The notes under the pieces: generated by a model
What the model saw: the letters and a program-made list of their open reading frames with translations, nothing else
Told to the model about the DNA's origin: nothing
The model's database searches: none
Shown here: positions 29,646 through 43,587 of the stretch, one piece after another
How positions within the stretch are numbered: the stretch's first letter is position 1
How the letters are laid out: the number at the start of each line of letters is the position of its first letter
Assembly (NCBI RefSeq): GCF_005885605.1
Contig: NZ_SZVP01000020.1
Location: 1-53,666, forward strand
From: Colwellia ponticola
Lineage (GTDB): Bacteria; Pseudomonadota; Gammaproteobacteria; Enterobacterales; Alteromonadaceae
Length of the DNA stretch: 53,666 nucleotides
Direction: 5' to 3'
Position numbers and translations under genes: made by a program

Positions 29646-29805
29646 ATGTTTATCTTAGTCTCTACTTTTTACTTTTGCTGTAACTTTTTGTGTAAACAAG
29701 CTTAAAAAAAAACTTTATCAACTTGACTAATCTTATTTTTTATCTAGGATTCTATCAGTGGTTATTATTTAATCGCTAAGCTCGTTATTTATGCTTTTTT
29801 ATTTT

Positions 29806-29830
29806 GATTGCTGATTGCTGATTGCTGATT
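29806..29830. repeat. Heptamer tandem repeat GATTGCT
   Basis: Three full and one partial copies of GATTGCT in the clpS upstream region. A short slippage-prone tract. Confidence 0.9.
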
Positions 29831-29894
29831 CATTATTACTTTATTAGCTTACTGCTACGCTACAGCACTAATGTTTTAAAGCTAACGCTAACGC

Positions 29895-29947
29895 TTTAGT
29901 TTTAGTTTTAGTTTTAGTTTTAGTTTTAGTTTTAGTTTTAGTTTTAG
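29895..29947. repeat. Hexamer tandem repeat TTTTAG
   Basis: TTTAG followed by eight perfect copies of TTTTAG. It lies between clpS and cspD, about 90 bases before the cspD start. Perfect identity suggests recent slippage and probable copy-number variation between strains. Confidence 0.95.
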
Positions 29948-30035
29948 CATTTATAGCTAGCGCTTTAAAGTTACCAGCTAACCAATATAAGTAAAACATA
30001 ATTAAATACTAAAGGATATAAAAGGAAGTCCCAGT

Positions 30036-30248
30036 ATGGCACACGGTACAGTTAAATGGTTTAATAATGCAAAAGGTTTTGGCTTTATTCGTCCAGATAA
30101 TGGTGGAGATGATATTTTCGCACACTATTCAACCATTGAAATGGATGGCTATCGCACGCTAAAGGCCGGACAAGATGTCGATTACGAGCTAAATGAAGGG
30201 CCTAAAGGTCATCATGCAGCGAGTATAAAATTAGCAGAAGACGAATAA
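30036..30248 (+). CDS. cspD: Cold-shock-like protein CspD
   Basis: A 70-residue single cold-shock domain (OB fold) binding single-stranded nucleic acid. RNP1 KGFGFI and RNP2 DIFAHY are present, then EMDGYRTLKAGQDVDYEL. In E. coli CspD inhibits replication in stationary phase. Assignment as CspD rather than CspA rests on its place divergent from clpS-clpA and on the DIFAHYSTIEMDGYRTLK stretch. Confidence 0.92.
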   Translation: MAHGTVKWFNNAKGFGFIRPDNGGDDIFAHYSTIEMDGYRTLKAGQDVDYELNEGPKGHHAASIKLAEDE

Positions 30249-30294
30249 AATTAATTATAAAGTCGTTACGCTACATTAAAAAGGCATAAAAATA

Positions 30295-30321
30295 AAAACA
30301 CAACGATTAAGTTGTGTTTTT
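30295..30321 (+). terminator. Terminator between cspD and icd
   Basis: Stem AAAACACAAC / GTTGTGTTTT with loop GATTAA, flanked by A on the left and T on the right. It serves cspD and possibly the convergent icd. Confidence 0.8.
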
Positions 30322-30384
30322 ATTATGCTACAGCACCCTATAAAAAATACTATAAAGTAGTTAGTGCTGCTAAGATTTTGCTAA

Positions 30385-31635
30385 TTACATATGCTCAATA
30401 ATACAGTCGCCAAAAGCAGAACAAGAAACTAAGGTGGCATCATCCATCAATCGTTCAAAATCATAAGTCACGGTTTTTGCTTGTATTGCACCTGACATAC
30501 CTTTAAGTAATAAATCAGCCGCTTCAAACCAGCCCATATGCCTTAACATCATCTCCGCTGAAAGTATTACTGAACCTGGGTTTACTTTATTTTTTCCAGC
30601 ATATTTTGGTGCTGTGCCGTGTGTAGCTTCAAATACAGCAACCTCATCACCTAAGTTAGCGCCTGGAGCAATGCCTATTCCACCTACTTGTGCCGCTAGC
30701 GCATCTGATAAATAGTCACCATTTAAGTTCAGCGTTGCTATTACGCTATATTCCGCAGGACGTAATAAAATTTGCTGCAACATTGCATCGGCAATAACAT
30801 CTTTAATAATAATTTCTTTACCGGTGTTAGGGTTTATTAATGAACACCAAGGTCCACCATGAAGTAAACTTGCGCCAAATTCTTCTATAGCAAGCTCATA
30901 ACCCCAATCTTTAAAGGCGCCTTCAGTAAACTTCATAATATTACCTTTATGAACTAAAGTTACTGAGTCTTTATCATTATCAATAGCGTATTGAATTGCT
31001 TGTCTTACCAAACGTTGTGAACCTTCTTTTGATACAGGCTTTATACCAATACCACAATTTTCGGTAAAGCGAATATTACTTGCGCCCATTTCCTCTGTTA
31101 AAAAGTCTATAACGGCTTTGGCTTTATCACTGCCTGCTTTATATTCGATACCAGCATAAATATCTTCAGTATTTTCACGAAAGATCACCATATCCACTTC
31201 ACCTGGTCTTTTAACTGGGCTAGGTACGCCAGTAAACCATTGTACCGGACGTTGGCAAACATAAAGATCAAGCATTTGTCTTATGGCAACGTTTAGAGAA
31301 CTCATGCCACCACCTACTGGTGTGGTTAGAGGACCTTTTATAGATACTTTATATTCTTGAAGAATATTAAGGGTTTCCTCTGGCAACCAAGTTTCGCTAT
31401 CGTACATTTTAGTCGCTTTTTCACCAGCATACACTTCCATCCATGCTATTTTTCGTTCACTACCATACGCTTTAGCTACTGCGGCATTGACAACTTTAAG
31501 CATAGGAGGTGTTACATCTACACCTATACCGTCACCTTCAATAAAAGGAATAATGGGATTGTTGGGTACTGATAACTTACCGTCAATAAAGGTAATTTTA
31601 TCTCCAGTCGTTGGAATGATAATTTTATTGGTCAT
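30385..31635 (-). CDS. icd: NADP-dependent isocitrate dehydrogenase, dimeric type (IDH-I)
   Basis: A 416-residue TCA-cycle enzyme, the length of E. coli Icd. It has [18 protein letters not shown] with the Ser that IDH kinase/phosphatase modifies in E. coli, and [13 protein letters not shown]. It also has [18 protein letters not shown], whose Lys-Tyr pair fits NADP use. It lies just downstream of the monomeric isozyme gene on the same strand but is separated from it by a terminator, so it has its own promoter. A striking palindrome sits 80-106 bases before the ATG. Confidence 0.96.
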   Translation of the reverse strand: MTNKIIIPTTGDKITFIDGKLSVPNNPIIPFIEGDGIGVDVTPPMLKVVNAAVAKAYGSERKIAWMEVYAGEKATKMYDSETWLPEETLNILQEYKVSIKGPLTTPVGGGMSSLNVAIRQMLDLYVCQRPVQWFTGVPSPVKRPGEVDMVIFRENTEDIYAGIEYKAGSDKAKAVIDFLTEEMGASNIRFTENCGIGIKPVSKEGSQRLVRQAIQYAIDNDKDSVTLVHKGNIMKFTEGAFKDWGYELAIEEFGASLLHGGPWCSLINPNTGKEIIIKDVIADAMLQQILLRPAEYSVIATLNLNGDYLSDALAAQVGGIGIAPGANLGDEVAVFEATHGTAPKYAGKNKVNPGSVILSAEMMLRHMGWFEAADLLLKGMSGAIQAKTVTYDFERLMDDATLVSCSAFGDCIIEHM

Positions 31636-31714
31636 AGGACGAGCTCCACATTTAACGAGTATAGAAAAGTTGCTCTACTAAAGTAATGCAAAAAAGAGGC
31701 TATCACTAAACACT

Positions 31715-31741
31715 TTGTCGTGATAGCGACTATCACGACAA
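31715..31741. promoter_or_regulatory. Perfect palindrome upstream of icd
   Basis: TTGTCGTGATAG-cga-CTATCACGACAA, 12-base arms with a 3-base centre, 80-106 bases before the icd start. It is not followed by a T-run on the minus strand, so an operator or a 5'-UTR hairpin is more likely than a terminator. The binding protein is unknown. Confidence 0.65.
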
Positions 31742-31774
31742 TCAATATGTCTTGCTCTAGCCTAAAAAAAGACC

Positions 31775-31805
31775 AAAAAAAAGCTAAGTATTACTACTTA
31801 GCTTT
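31775..31805 (-). terminator. Terminator after monomeric idh
   Basis: Stem AAAGCTAAGTA / TACTTAGCTTT with a 4-nt loop, followed on the minus strand by a T-rich run. It ends the idh transcript before icd. Confidence 0.85.
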
Positions 31806-31892
31806 GTTACTTACTATATTATCTAGCGCTATTTTAATTCTACTAACCTTTCGTACTACTGATTGGTAGAATAATCGTTAACTAGGTCAACT

Positions 31893-34145
<2,253 letters not shown>

Positions 34146-34305
34146 CTAAAAGTTCTAGTGAACACAAAAAAATTAACTACAAAATTAATGAATATTCACT
34201 CAAACTAAAAATTTATTTTTCGGGCGCATAGTATAGTAATTCAAAGCGTATTAATATAGCTCGGTAAAAAGCCACTACATATTCTCGAGGATAATCAATT
34301 TAAAA

Positions 34306-34911
34306 ATGAATCCAAGCAAAGGTTATACAAGACATTGCGCGCAAAAAAGACAAAAGGTCAGACCAGTTGATGAAAAGCAAATTGTTCTACTTTTTAATAA
34401 GCCTTTTGATGTTTTATGTCAATTCACCGATGAAGACAATAGACGTACTTTAAAGGACTTTATCACCATACCTAATATTTATGCTGCTGGGCGTCTTGAT
34501 AAAGATAGCGAAGGTTTATTGTTATTAACTAATGATGGTAAATTACAGCATAAAATTGCAAACCCTAGCCAAAAAACTGAAAAAACCTATTGGGTACAAG
34601 TTGAAGGAGCGCCAAGCGAAGAAGATTTACAAAGGTTACGTCAAGGTGTTGAATTAAAAGATGGTATGACTAAACCCGCTAAAGTCAATATTATGCTTGA
34701 GCCAGCTATCTGGCCGCGAACTCCTCCCATAAGAGAGCGCGCCAATATTCCCACGACTTGGTTAGCTATTACCATTACTGAAGGTCGTAATAGACAAGTA
34801 AGGCGAATGACTGCCAACATAGGCTTTCCTACGCTGCGGCTTATTAGATATAGCATTGGTAAATGGACATTAGATGGTATTAACAATGGGGATTATCTAA
34901 TTGATAAATAA
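34306..34911 (+). CDS. rluE: 23S rRNA pseudouridine synthase RluE
   Basis: A 201-residue RsuA-family pseudouridine synthase modifying U2457 of 23S rRNA in E. coli. The catalytic-Asp motif is [17 protein letters not shown], with the C-terminal [23 protein letters not shown]. No S4 domain, as expected for RluE. It is divergent from the isocitrate dehydrogenase genes and starts the rluE-nudJ-mnmA-hflD-purB run, as in E. coli. Confidence 0.94.
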   Translation: MNPSKGYTRHCAQKRQKVRPVDEKQIVLLFNKPFDVLCQFTDEDNRRTLKDFITIPNIYAAGRLDKDSEGLLLLTNDGKLQHKIANPSQKTEKTYWVQVEGAPSEEDLQRLRQGVELKDGMTKPAKVNIMLEPAIWPRTPPIRERANIPTTWLAITITEGRNRQVRRMTANIGFPTLRLIRYSIGKWTLDGINNGDYLIDK

Positions 34912-35410
34912 AGATAAAATAGTATACCCTACTAATAATATTGACTTGAGCGAACATGGCGAAAAACAATTTAAACCCAATACCACGGTTGCTGCTATTA
35001 TTCATCATCAAGGTAAGTTTTTATTAGTTGAAGAGCAAGAAAAAGAGCACGTGGTTTTTAATCAGCCCGCGGGTCACTTGGAAGAAAATGAAAGCCTTAT
35101 AAGCGCAGTAAAACGTGAAGTACTTGAAGAAACAGGTTTGACATTAGAACCCGATTATTTATCCGGTATTTATTATTTTCATCGTCCCGATCTTAAACTC
35201 TACTTTTTACGTTTTTGTTTCGTTATTGAATTGCAACAATGGTTAACAGGTCAACCTCAAGATGACGAAATAATTGACACACATTGGTTTACTCTCGAAC
35301 AAATTAAAGAAAAACATCAAGTATTACGCAGTGCCATGGTACTAGAATGCATAGAAGACTACTTAGCGGGCAATAAAATACCTTTATCGCAGCTAAAATC
35401 TAATCTTTAA
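34901..35410 (+). CDS. nudJ: Phosphatase NudJ (Nudix hydrolase)
   Basis: A 169-residue Nudix hydrolase acting on HMP-PP and nucleoside di/triphosphates in E. coli. The Nudix box is [23 protein letters not shown]. No ATG precedes the domain in frame. The best start is TTG 34901, with GGGGA eight bases upstream; it overlaps the rluE end by 11 bases. That gives a 27-residue extension relative to E. coli NudJ before [22 protein letters not shown]. Confidence 0.93.
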   Translation: MINKDKIVYPTNNIDLSEHGEKQFKPNTTVAAIIHHQGKFLLVEEQEKEHVVFNQPAGHLEENESLISAVKREVLEETGLTLEPDYLSGIYYFHRPDLKLYFLRFCFVIELQQWLTGQPQDDEIIDTHWFTLEQIKEKHQVLRSAMVLECIEDYLAGNKIPLSQLKSNL

Positions 35411-35519
35411 TCTATATCCTATTTGCTCTGCATGATATAATTTTTCGCCTCTTATTCCTGTACAGTTAGTTAGTACTTAGTTAGTACTATTACTTTTAAA
35501 ATCTATTGGTCCAATACAC

Positions 35520-36647
35520 ATGTTAACAGCCTCAAATAATAAAACCCCAGCACAAACCAAAGTCATTGTTGGTATGTCTGGAGGTGTCGATTCTTCTGTC
35601 TCTGCATACTTACTTAAAGAGCAAGGTTATCAAGTAGAAGGCTTGTTTATGAAGAATTGGGAAGAAGATGATACCGATGAGTATTGTGCTGCTGCTCAAG
35701 ATTTAGAAGATGCTCAGGCTATTTGTGACAAACTCGATATAAAATTACATACCATTAATTTTGCTACCGAATATTGGGATAATGTTTTTGAATATTTTCT
35801 TGAAGAGTACAAAGCAGGACGCACACCTAATCCTGATATTATGTGTAATAAAGAAATCAAATTCAAAGCCTTTTTAGAGTTTGCTTGTGAAGATTTAGAC
35901 GCCGACTACATTGCTACTGGTCATTATGTACAACGTGAATTTCGTGATAACGCTTGGAAAATGATACGAGGTCTTGATAATAATAAAGACCAAAGTTACT
36001 TCCTCTATACGCTAGACGAAAAGCAATTAGCACAAACATTATTTCCTGTTGGTCATATTGAAAAGCCAGAAGTACGTGCTATTGCCGAAAAAGCAGGCTT
36101 AATTACTCACAACAAAAAAGACAGTACCGGTATTTGCTTTATTGGTGAACGCAAATTTAAAGACTTTTTAGGCCAATATTTACCTGCTAAGCCAGGTATT
36201 ATTGAGTCTGCTGAAGGTGTTGCTGTTGGTCATCATGATGGCCTTATGTACCATACCTTAGGTCAACGTAAAGGTTTACGTATTGGTGGCTTAGCCGATG
36301 CAGGCGAAGCACCTTGGTACGTTGTTGAAAAAGATTTATTGCGTAATGTACTCATTGTGGGTCAAGGACATAACCACCCTCGCCTTTTTTCTGTTGGCTT
36401 AATTGCTAACCAGTTGCATTGGGTTGACAGAAAAGCACTGACAACAAGTATTCACTGCACTGTCAAAACGCGCTACCGCCAAGATGATGTTTCCTGTACA
36501 GTAACCCCCGTCAGCGGCTCAACGACTGGAGAATATCAAATAGACTTTACTGAGCCACAAAGCTCGGTAACACCGGGCCAGTCTGTGGTATTTTATCAGG
36601 GAGATGTTTGTTTAGGTGGTGGTATTATTGACACCCTTATTCGCTAG
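35520..36647 (+). CDS. mnmA: tRNA-specific 2-thiouridylase MnmA
   Basis: A 375-residue enzyme that thiolates U34 of tRNA-Lys, -Glu and -Gln using sulfur relayed by TusE. It shows the PP-loop [15 protein letters not shown], the catalytic Cys in [12 protein letters not shown], the second Cys in [12 protein letters not shown], and the C-terminal barrel. Same operon order as E. coli. Confidence 0.97.
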   Translation: MLTASNNKTPAQTKVIVGMSGGVDSSVSAYLLKEQGYQVEGLFMKNWEEDDTDEYCAAAQDLEDAQAICDKLDIKLHTINFATEYWDNVFEYFLEEYKAGRTPNPDIMCNKEIKFKAFLEFACEDLDADYIATGHYVQREFRDNAWKMIRGLDNNKDQSYFLYTLDEKQLAQTLFPVGHIEKPEVRAIAEKAGLITHNKKDSTGICFIGERKFKDFLGQYLPAKPGIIESAEGVAVGHHDGLMYHTLGQRKGLRIGGLADAGEAPWYVVEKDLLRNVLIVGQGHNHPRLFSVGLIANQLHWVDRKALTTSIHCTVKTRYRQDDVSCTVTPVSGSTTGEYQIDFTEPQSSVTPGQSVVFYQGDVCLGGGIIDTLIR

Positions 36648-36730
36648 GTATTCTCTTATAAATAGACGCGTATAAGTGTTAGCTAAGCCGCCCCAAACAT
36701 AGACAAGATAAACTCAGAATTAGAGAAATA

Positions 36731-37372
36731 ATGAAAGAGATAACTATTACCCTGGCTGCTATTTGTCAAGTAGCCTATCAAGTACAGCATGTATCACGCA
36801 CTGGGCACATTACTGATGACGATTTTAGTATTTTATTACAAAGTATTATTGAAACTTCGCCAGTAAATACTCTCGCAGTTTATGGTGGTCAACTCGATAA
36901 TATTAAAAAAGGTCTTGAAGTATTAGTCAATCACTTAGGTGGTGAAGAAGTTAACACGAGTGGTAATAGTAAAGACAATAAAGACCCAGAGCTTACTCGC
37001 TATATCATGAGCTTAATCAATTTAGAAAGACGTCTTACCAAGCAACCCCAGCTACTTGATGCCCTTGGTGAGCGCATTAATGCCACTAAGCGCCAACTTG
37101 AACACTATTCACTAACCAGTGACACGCTAACGGCAAGTTTCGCTAGTATTTACAGTGATATCATCAGTCCGTTAGGCCATAAAATTCAAGTCACCGGCGA
37201 GCCAACTATTTTAAAACAAAGCATTAATCAGTATAAAATTAGAGCTTTATTATTAGCCGGCATTCGTTCGGCCGTATTATGGCGACAAGTCGGTGGTAAA
37301 AGACGTCAGATATTATTTAACCGTAAAAAGATTGTTGAGACCGCTAAAGCATTACTCAACACTGTTCAGTAA
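36731..37372 (+). CDS. hflD: High-frequency lysogenization protein HflD
   Basis: A 213-residue mostly helical protein peripherally bound to the inner membrane, known in E. coli to interact with lambda CII. Recognised by position between mnmA and purB, by length, and by the conserved ALLLAGIRSAVLWRQVGGKRRQILFNR C-terminal segment. Its cellular function is poorly defined. Confidence 0.92.
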   Translation: MKEITITLAAICQVAYQVQHVSRTGHITDDDFSILLQSIIETSPVNTLAVYGGQLDNIKKGLEVLVNHLGGEEVNTSGNSKDNKDPELTRYIMSLINLERRLTKQPQLLDALGERINATKRQLEHYSLTSDTLTASFASIYSDIISPLGHKIQVTGEPTILKQSINQYKIRALLLAGIRSAVLWRQVGGKRRQILFNRKKIVETAKALLNTVQ

Positions 37373-37439
37373 ATTCGTTAATAAAAACTTAAATACTATA
37401 TCACTCTGAAACTAAACACCTTAGCTTCGAGAATATTAA

Positions 37440-38828
<1,389 letters not shown>

Positions 38829-38860
38829 GTTAACACTTACTGCTTTATAACAACATAAAA

Positions 38861-38887
38861 AAAGAAGGTTAACCGCCTTCTTTTTTT
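38861..38887 (+). terminator. Terminator after purB
   Basis: Stem AAAGAAGG / CCTTCTTT with an inner GGTTAACC alternative pairing, followed by seven T. Confidence 0.85.
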
Positions 38888-39075
38888 ATGCGTAAAGTTA
38901 ACATTATTAACCTTAATACCGTTGATAATGTTAACGACTTTACCTTCCCTCTTATTAACAAACGCTATAATAGAAATAAATAAAAAACATACCTTTTTAT
39001 TGGTAATAAATATAATGGTTAACTAAGATTAAGATATCCTTGCTCTGAAACTCTATCGTTAACGTTGGATTTTAA

Positions 39076-39549
39076 ATGTCTTACAGTATTAGCCAAGTAG
39101 AATGGCAACAAGCAGCCCCGCTACTTAAAAGTATTCGCGAAAAAGTATTTGTCTGTGAAAGACGCATCCCCAAAAAAATAGAGTTTGACCATGACGATAC
39201 TATCGCTTATCACATGCTAGTATGTGATGATAAAAATCAAGAGCCTATAGCTACTGGCCGAATATCTCCCCAAGGAGAAATAAGCCGTATCGCTGTTGTA
39301 ATGAGCTATCGAAGTGAAAGAATAGATATATTTATCTTGCAAGGGTTATTTCGTATAGCAGATAAATTGACCCTCAAAGAGGTCTTTATTTCCAGTCCGC
39401 TTGAGAAGGTAACATACTTTACTAAACACGGTTTTTATCCTGTTGGCTCAGTCTATATGGAGGCTGGCATGGCCAAACAACGTATGGCATGCGCAACCTG
39501 TAAAGCGGTTAAACACATAAAAAAAGCAAAATACTACTTAAGCCACTAA
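39076..39549 (+). CDS. GNAT-family N-acetyltransferase-like protein
   Basis: A 157-residue protein with a GNAT-like layout: IREKVFVCERRIPKKIEFDHDD at the N-terminus, then a strand pair EPIATGRISPQGEISRIAVVMSYR, then KHGFYPVGSVYMEAGMAKQRM. The pattern of a recast VFV.ER...E.D..D is typical of small acetyltransferases of unknown substrate. The C-terminus has a CATCK pair. It is convergent with the next gene. The acetyl-CoA loop is weak, so activity is uncertain. Confidence 0.72.
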   Translation: MSYSISQVEWQQAAPLLKSIREKVFVCERRIPKKIEFDHDDTIAYHMLVCDDKNQEPIATGRISPQGEISRIAVVMSYRSERIDIFILQGLFRIADKLTLKEVFISSPLEKVTYFTKHGFYPVGSVYMEAGMAKQRMACATCKAVKHIKKAKYYLSH

Positions 39550-39629
39550 AACTAAATGACGGCGCTAAGTTATTAACACGACAATACTTACTATAAAATA
39601 TTGCCGTATTGGCGACAAATAGCGAGTAC

Positions 39630-40031
39630 TTATCCCCACAAAGACTTATCGTTGTATAGCTGGTATAAACCATCAGCACGACTAATCAATAAGTCCGCAA
39701 ATTTATTCTGCTCTTCATTATTGGCTTGTAATAAGTTTTCTGCCTGCATTTGCCATTTTAAAGAAAAATGTCTTAATGCTTCACGCGCATTAGGCGCAAC
39801 ATCAACAAGATTATGATCACTAGGTAAATCACCACATAACACCCAAAACTTTTTCCCGTCTGTTGACGTTAGCTTCCATAGCGCTAATAGTGGCACTAAA
39901 TAGCGACTATCTTCTAGCGTAACACTATCAGTAATAATGCCCTTGCCTGCTAAGTACTTAGTGGCAACTTGATAGTGCTCTTTTACCCATTGTTGCTGCT
40001 GCTCTTCAGTCATCTGCTCTGTTTTACTCAT
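39630..40031 (-). CDS. Conserved hypothetical protein, DUF4826-like
   Basis: A soluble protein of about 133 residues with no signal peptide and a Gln-rich helical start (EEQQQQWVKEHYQVATKYLAGKGI). It resembles the DUF4826 group of gammaproteobacterial proteins (YLVPLLALWKLTS..GKKFWVLCGDLPSDHN). ATG 40031 has GGGAG at the right distance; the ATG at 40046 lies inside that site region. Function unknown. Confidence 0.75.
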   Translation of the reverse strand: MSKTEQMTEEQQQQWVKEHYQVATKYLAGKGIITDSVTLEDSRYLVPLLALWKLTSTDGKKFWVLCGDLPSDHNLVDVAPNAREALRHFSLKWQMQAENLLQANNEEQNKFADLLISRADGLYQLYNDKSLWG

Positions 40032-40250
40032 GTTTACTCCCTTCATTATTTAAGTCAAAGGGCTAATCGCTATGACTTATTTTAACCCTGTAGCTAATAA
40101 CTTACAGCTTACAACCTAATGGTAAATTGTTAATTTAATCAGTAACTAGCCTGAATATTTTCGAGGTGCTATTGTTTGTGATAATAATTCAACACACTGC
40201 TCAAAACGATTACAACACATATAAAGCAAAAAAAGCAATGGAGAAAAACA

Positions 40251-41288
40251 ATGGCCTTATTTGATCTACCTGATTTTGACGATCACGAACAAGTTATTTA
40301 TTGCAGCGATGACGCCAGTGGACTTAAAGCCATTATTGCCATACATAGTACTAAACTTGGTGCAGCCGTTGGCGGCTGTAGAATGTGGGATTATGTAAGT
40401 GATGAAGATGCATTGGTGGATGTATTACGCTTATCAAAAGGTATGACCTATAAAAATGCGATGGCTGGCCTTAGTATGGGGGGTGGTAAATCGGTTATTA
40501 TTGGGAATGCCAGTAAAATCAAGTCTGATGCGTTATTTAAAGCCTTTGGTGAAGCGCTAAATAGGCTAAATGGACGTTATTTAAGTGCTGAAGATGTCAA
40601 TATTACTACCCATGATATTGCTATCACAAATAGTGTAACGCCTTATGTAACCGGTACGGAAAGTAAGAGCGGTAATCCTGCTCCTTTCACAGCCCTTGGT
40701 ACTTTTTTAGGTATTAAAGCGTCGGTAAAACATAAGTTTAATCGTGATGATTTAACCGGACTTAAAGTGGCGGTTCAAGGGTTAGGTAGCGTCGGTTATC
40801 AGTTATGTGAGCATTTATACCAAGCAGGCGTAGAGCTTATCGTTACCGATATTAACCAAGCTAGTGTGGAGTCAGCGGTCGCTAAATTTAATGCTATTGC
40901 GGTTGGTTTAGATGAAATATATGATCAAGATGTTGATATTTATGCGCCTTGTGCATTAGGGGCAACAATCAATGATGAGACGTTGAGCCGTTTAAAAGCA
41001 TCTATTATAGCAGGTTGCGCAAATAACCAATTAGCACAACCACGCCATGATCATGCGTTAGTGGAGCGTGGGATATTATATGCACCCGATTATGTGATTA
41101 ATGCGGGTGGCATCATCAATATATCATTTGAAGAGAATTATCATCGTGAAAAGTCTATTGCAAAAGTTGGCGAAATTTATCACACCCTATTAGATATTTA
41201 CGCTAAAGCGGACGCACAAAATAAACCAACAGGGGTTATTGCCGACGAAATGGCGCGTGAAATTATCAATAAGGGGAGTAAAACTTAA
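40251..41288 (+). CDS. Leucine dehydrogenase-type amino-acid dehydrogenase
   Basis: A 345-residue Glu/Leu/Phe/Val dehydrogenase that oxidatively deaminates branched-chain amino acids with NAD+. It has AAVGGCRMWDY, the catalytic-Lys region SKGMTYKNAMAGLSMGGGKSVIIG, and a C-terminal Rossmann domain with VQGLGSVGYQLC. It is shorter than glutamate dehydrogenase and matches leucine dehydrogenase in length. GGAGA precedes the ATG. Valine or phenylalanine preference cannot be excluded. Confidence 0.9.
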   Translation: MALFDLPDFDDHEQVIYCSDDASGLKAIIAIHSTKLGAAVGGCRMWDYVSDEDALVDVLRLSKGMTYKNAMAGLSMGGGKSVIIGNASKIKSDALFKAFGEALNRLNGRYLSAEDVNITTHDIAITNSVTPYVTGTESKSGNPAPFTALGTFLGIKASVKHKFNRDDLTGLKVAVQGLGSVGYQLCEHLYQAGVELIVTDINQASVESAVAKFNAIAVGLDEIYDQDVDIYAPCALGATINDETLSRLKASIIAGCANNQLAQPRHDHALVERGILYAPDYVINAGGIINISFEENYHREKSIAKVGEIYHTLLDIYAKADAQNKPTGVIADEMAREIINKGSKT

Positions 41289-41321
41289 CTGTACTGTGAT
41301 GTTTGTTGTCTACATAAAATA

Positions 41322-41349
41322 AAAAAACCAGCAATTAGCTGGTTTTTTT
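41322..41349 (+). terminator. Bidirectional terminator between leuDH and purC
   Basis: Stem AAAAAACCAGC / GCTGGTTTTTT with loop AATTA; T-run in both directions between convergent genes. Confidence 0.9.
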
Positions 41350-41384
41350 ATTAATATTAAAAGTATAAGGTATTGCCTTAGCAT

Positions 41385-42488
41385 TTAATCAATTAGCTGA
41401 TATTGCTCACGTAAAATAGCAATAATCTCTGCTTTAGGGTTATCTGAAAGCACTATTTTTTCACCGGTAATTTTTTCTGCAATATCGGTATACGTTTTTG
41501 AAACATCCATCAATACTGACAAGGGGAGTTTGTTATCACGTGCTAACGCTTCTCGTTCGCTCATACGATTTTTATTTAATAAAATATCAGGATCTGGAAA
41601 GTGGTTTAATAACAGCTGACGAAAACCTTCTTTCGAATTTTCAACAACGTTACCCATGCGATATTGCTCACCATCCCATATGCGTGACGAGTCAGGAGTC
41701 CCTACTTCATCCATATAGATTAATTTATCGTTACCCGCTTTGTCTTTGACATAACCAAACTCAAACTTGGTATCAACAAACACTTGATCTATTTTGGCTA
41801 ACGCAGTAGAAATAACATTGAAGCCTTCTGTAAGTAACTTTTCATAAAGCGCAATATCATCAACAGATGCAAAGTTAAACGCAGCAAAGTTATCTTCAAT
41901 ATTTTTACGGGTAATATTAACGTCATCAACCGCTGGCACACCAGGAATATCAGTTAATATTCCTTTGGTCGATGGTGTTTGCAATAATGACGTTAATTTA
42001 CTGTCTTTAGCTAATCCTTCAGGTAATTCAATACCACAAAAATGTCTTTCTCCTTGTGTATATGCACGCCACATAGAGCCGGTAATATATTGACGACAAA
42101 TCGCTTCAATCATCACAGGCTTTGCTTTTTGTACAATCCAAACAAAAGGATGGGGAATATCTAAAATATGGCTATCGGCTAACCCCTGCTCTTTAAATAA
42201 TGAGAACCAATGATTTGAAATCGCATTAAGCGCCGCACCTTTACCAGGTACACCGCGCATATCATTCTCACCTGACCAGATACAATCAAAAGCAGAAATT
42301 CGGTCACTAATAACCATAATAGCTAATGCTGTATCGCTAGGTACATCATAGCCCTTCTCTTGGATAAGACGTTCGCTATCAGCTGAAGTTAACCAATAAA
42401 CAGAGCGTACTTTGCCACTATGTACAGGCGCATCAGTTCGAATAGGAAGATCGTTATTAACCGCTAAAACTTTATCAGCTAGATTCAT
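41385..42488 (-). CDS. purC: SAICAR synthase PurC (long form)
   Basis: A 367-residue phosphoribosylaminoimidazole-succinocarboxamide synthase of the long type found in Vibrio and Shewanella relatives. [35 protein letters not shown], the SAICAR motif [12 protein letters not shown], and [14 protein letters not shown].. [17 protein letters not shown]. Single gene with its own leader of nearly 400 bases. ATG 42488 follows an AAGAG site. Confidence 0.95.
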   Translation of the reverse strand: MNLADKVLAVNNDLPIRTDAPVHSGKVRSVYWLTSADSERLIQEKGYDVPSDTALAIMVISDRISAFDCIWSGENDMRGVPGKGAALNAISNHWFSLFKEQGLADSHILDIPHPFVWIVQKAKPVMIEAICRQYITGSMWRAYTQGERHFCGIELPEGLAKDSKLTSLLQTPSTKGILTDIPGVPAVDDVNITRKNIEDNFAAFNFASVDDIALYEKLLTEGFNVISTALAKIDQVFVDTKFEFGYVKDKAGNDKLIYMDEVGTPDSSRIWDGEQYRMGNVVENSKEGFRQLLLNHFPDPDILLNKNRMSEREALARDNKLPLSVLMDVSKTYTDIAEKITGEKIVLSDNPKAEIIAILREQYQLID

Positions 42489-42810
42489 AATTATTTCTCT
42501 TGATTACTTATTTGGAGTAAGTGATTGGTTGTTTTTAATAAATGGTTTACTTAGGGTATGTTGATTTTTCGAGTTTTTTTTCAGCGATTTGTTAAGTCGT
42601 ATTGGCGTAGAATAACTAGGCTACACACTACTCGCTGCGATTAAAACGCTTTTATCTCGAACAAAATTTAACCGCGAAAGTTCAACAGGCCCTAGTAGTA
42701 AATATTTTATCAATATTAAAACTACTTAACTAACATTACTCAGCTAACATTGCTTAGCTTGTTTATTAACGTCATTAATAACGTTAGTTAAATAGGTTTT
42801 GGGGAAATAA
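42489..42810. other. Intergenic region between purC and rplT
   Basis: About 320 bases, AT-rich, without an ORF or RNA that I recognise. It must contain the purC promoter on the minus strand. An inverted repeat GTTATTAA / TTAATAAC lies near 42764-42784. No PurR box could be made out convincingly. Confidence 0.5.
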
Positions 42811-42836
42811 AAAGGACGCTATAAAGCGTCCTTTTT
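42811..42836 (-). terminator. Terminator of the thrS-infC-rpmI-rplT run
   Basis: Perfect stem AAAGGACGCT / AGCGTCCTTT with loop ATAA and A/T flanks. A second hairpin, AAGCTTAGCTAA / TTAGTTAAGCTT, sits at 42839-42865, just after the rplT stop. Confidence 0.9.
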
Positions 42837-42875
42837 TCAAGCTTAGCTAAACCTTAGTTAAGCTTACATTCTTAC

Positions 42876-43235
42876 TTAAGCAGCTAAAGAAGCTTGCGCT
42901 TTTTCAACTAAGAAAGCGAATGCTGCTTTATCGTATACTGCGATGTCAGCTAGGATCTTACGATCAATTTCAATAGAAGCCTTTTTAAGACCATTAATGA
43001 ATTTGCTGTAAGATAAACCATTTACACGAGCTGCTGCGTTAATACGTGTGATCCAAAGCTGACGGAATTGACGTTTACGTTGACGACGATCGCGGTAAGC
43101 GTATTGACCTGCTTTAGTTACTGCTTGAAAAGCAACACGGTAAACACGGCTACGTGCTCCGTAATAACCTTTAGCTTGCTTTAGAACTTTTTTATGACGT
43201 GCACGAGCTTGTACACCACGTTTTACTCTAGCCAT
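42876..43235 (-). CDS. rplT: 50S ribosomal protein L20
   Basis: A 119-residue ribosomal protein, required early in 50S assembly. Full-length match in pattern: [35 protein letters not shown]. In E. coli L20 represses rpmI-rplT by binding an RNA pseudoknot upstream of rpmI. It follows rpmI by 16 bases. Confidence 0.98.
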   Translation of the reverse strand: MARVKRGVQARARHKKVLKQAKGYYGARSRVYRVAFQAVTKAGQYAYRDRRQRKRQFRQLWITRINAAARVNGLSYSKFINGLKKASIEIDRKILADIAVYDKAAFAFLVEKAQASLAA

Positions 43236-43251
43236 TTTCTATCTCTCCTAA

Positions 43252-43446
43252 TTAACCGTGACGTAAAAGTTTTTTAACTGACTTAATGTCAGATGCGGCG
43301 ATCATGCATTTAGCACGAAGATGACGCTTAACTTTAGTACGACGCTTAGTCAAGATATGACGAAGGCCAGCTTGTTTGAACTTGTAGCCTGAGGCTGTTT
43401 TTTTAAAGCGCTTTGCAGCACCTTTATTGGTTTTCATTTTAGGCAT
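43252..43446 (-). CDS. rpmI: 50S ribosomal protein L35
   Basis: 64 residues beginning [23 protein letters not shown] 43446 has GGAG eight bases upstream; an in-frame start 13 codons earlier is not used. Between infC and rplT, the standard order. Confidence 0.97.
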   Translation of the reverse strand: MPKMKTNKGAAKRFKKTASGYKFKQAGLRHILTKRRTKVKRHLRAKCMIAASDIKSVKKLLRHG

Positions 43447-43587
43447 GAGAATAACTCCGCATTTATACCCGTAGGTATATGCCAAATATTAAGCAGTAAG
43501 GGCGAAAATAATGTCATTAACGTTAATATCGTTACTGTATTATTTTACTTGTAAGCCTTTACTACCAGCGTAAAGATAAATTTGGTG

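Larger units (their letters stand above)
29646..30035. other. clpS/cspD divergent intergenic region with short tandem repeats
   Basis: About 390 bases with no ORF of note. It carries two microsatellite-like arrays (29806-29830 and 29895-29947) and must hold the cspD and clpS promoters. AAAGGAAG ahead of the cspD ATG is a ribosome-binding site. Confidence 0.7.
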
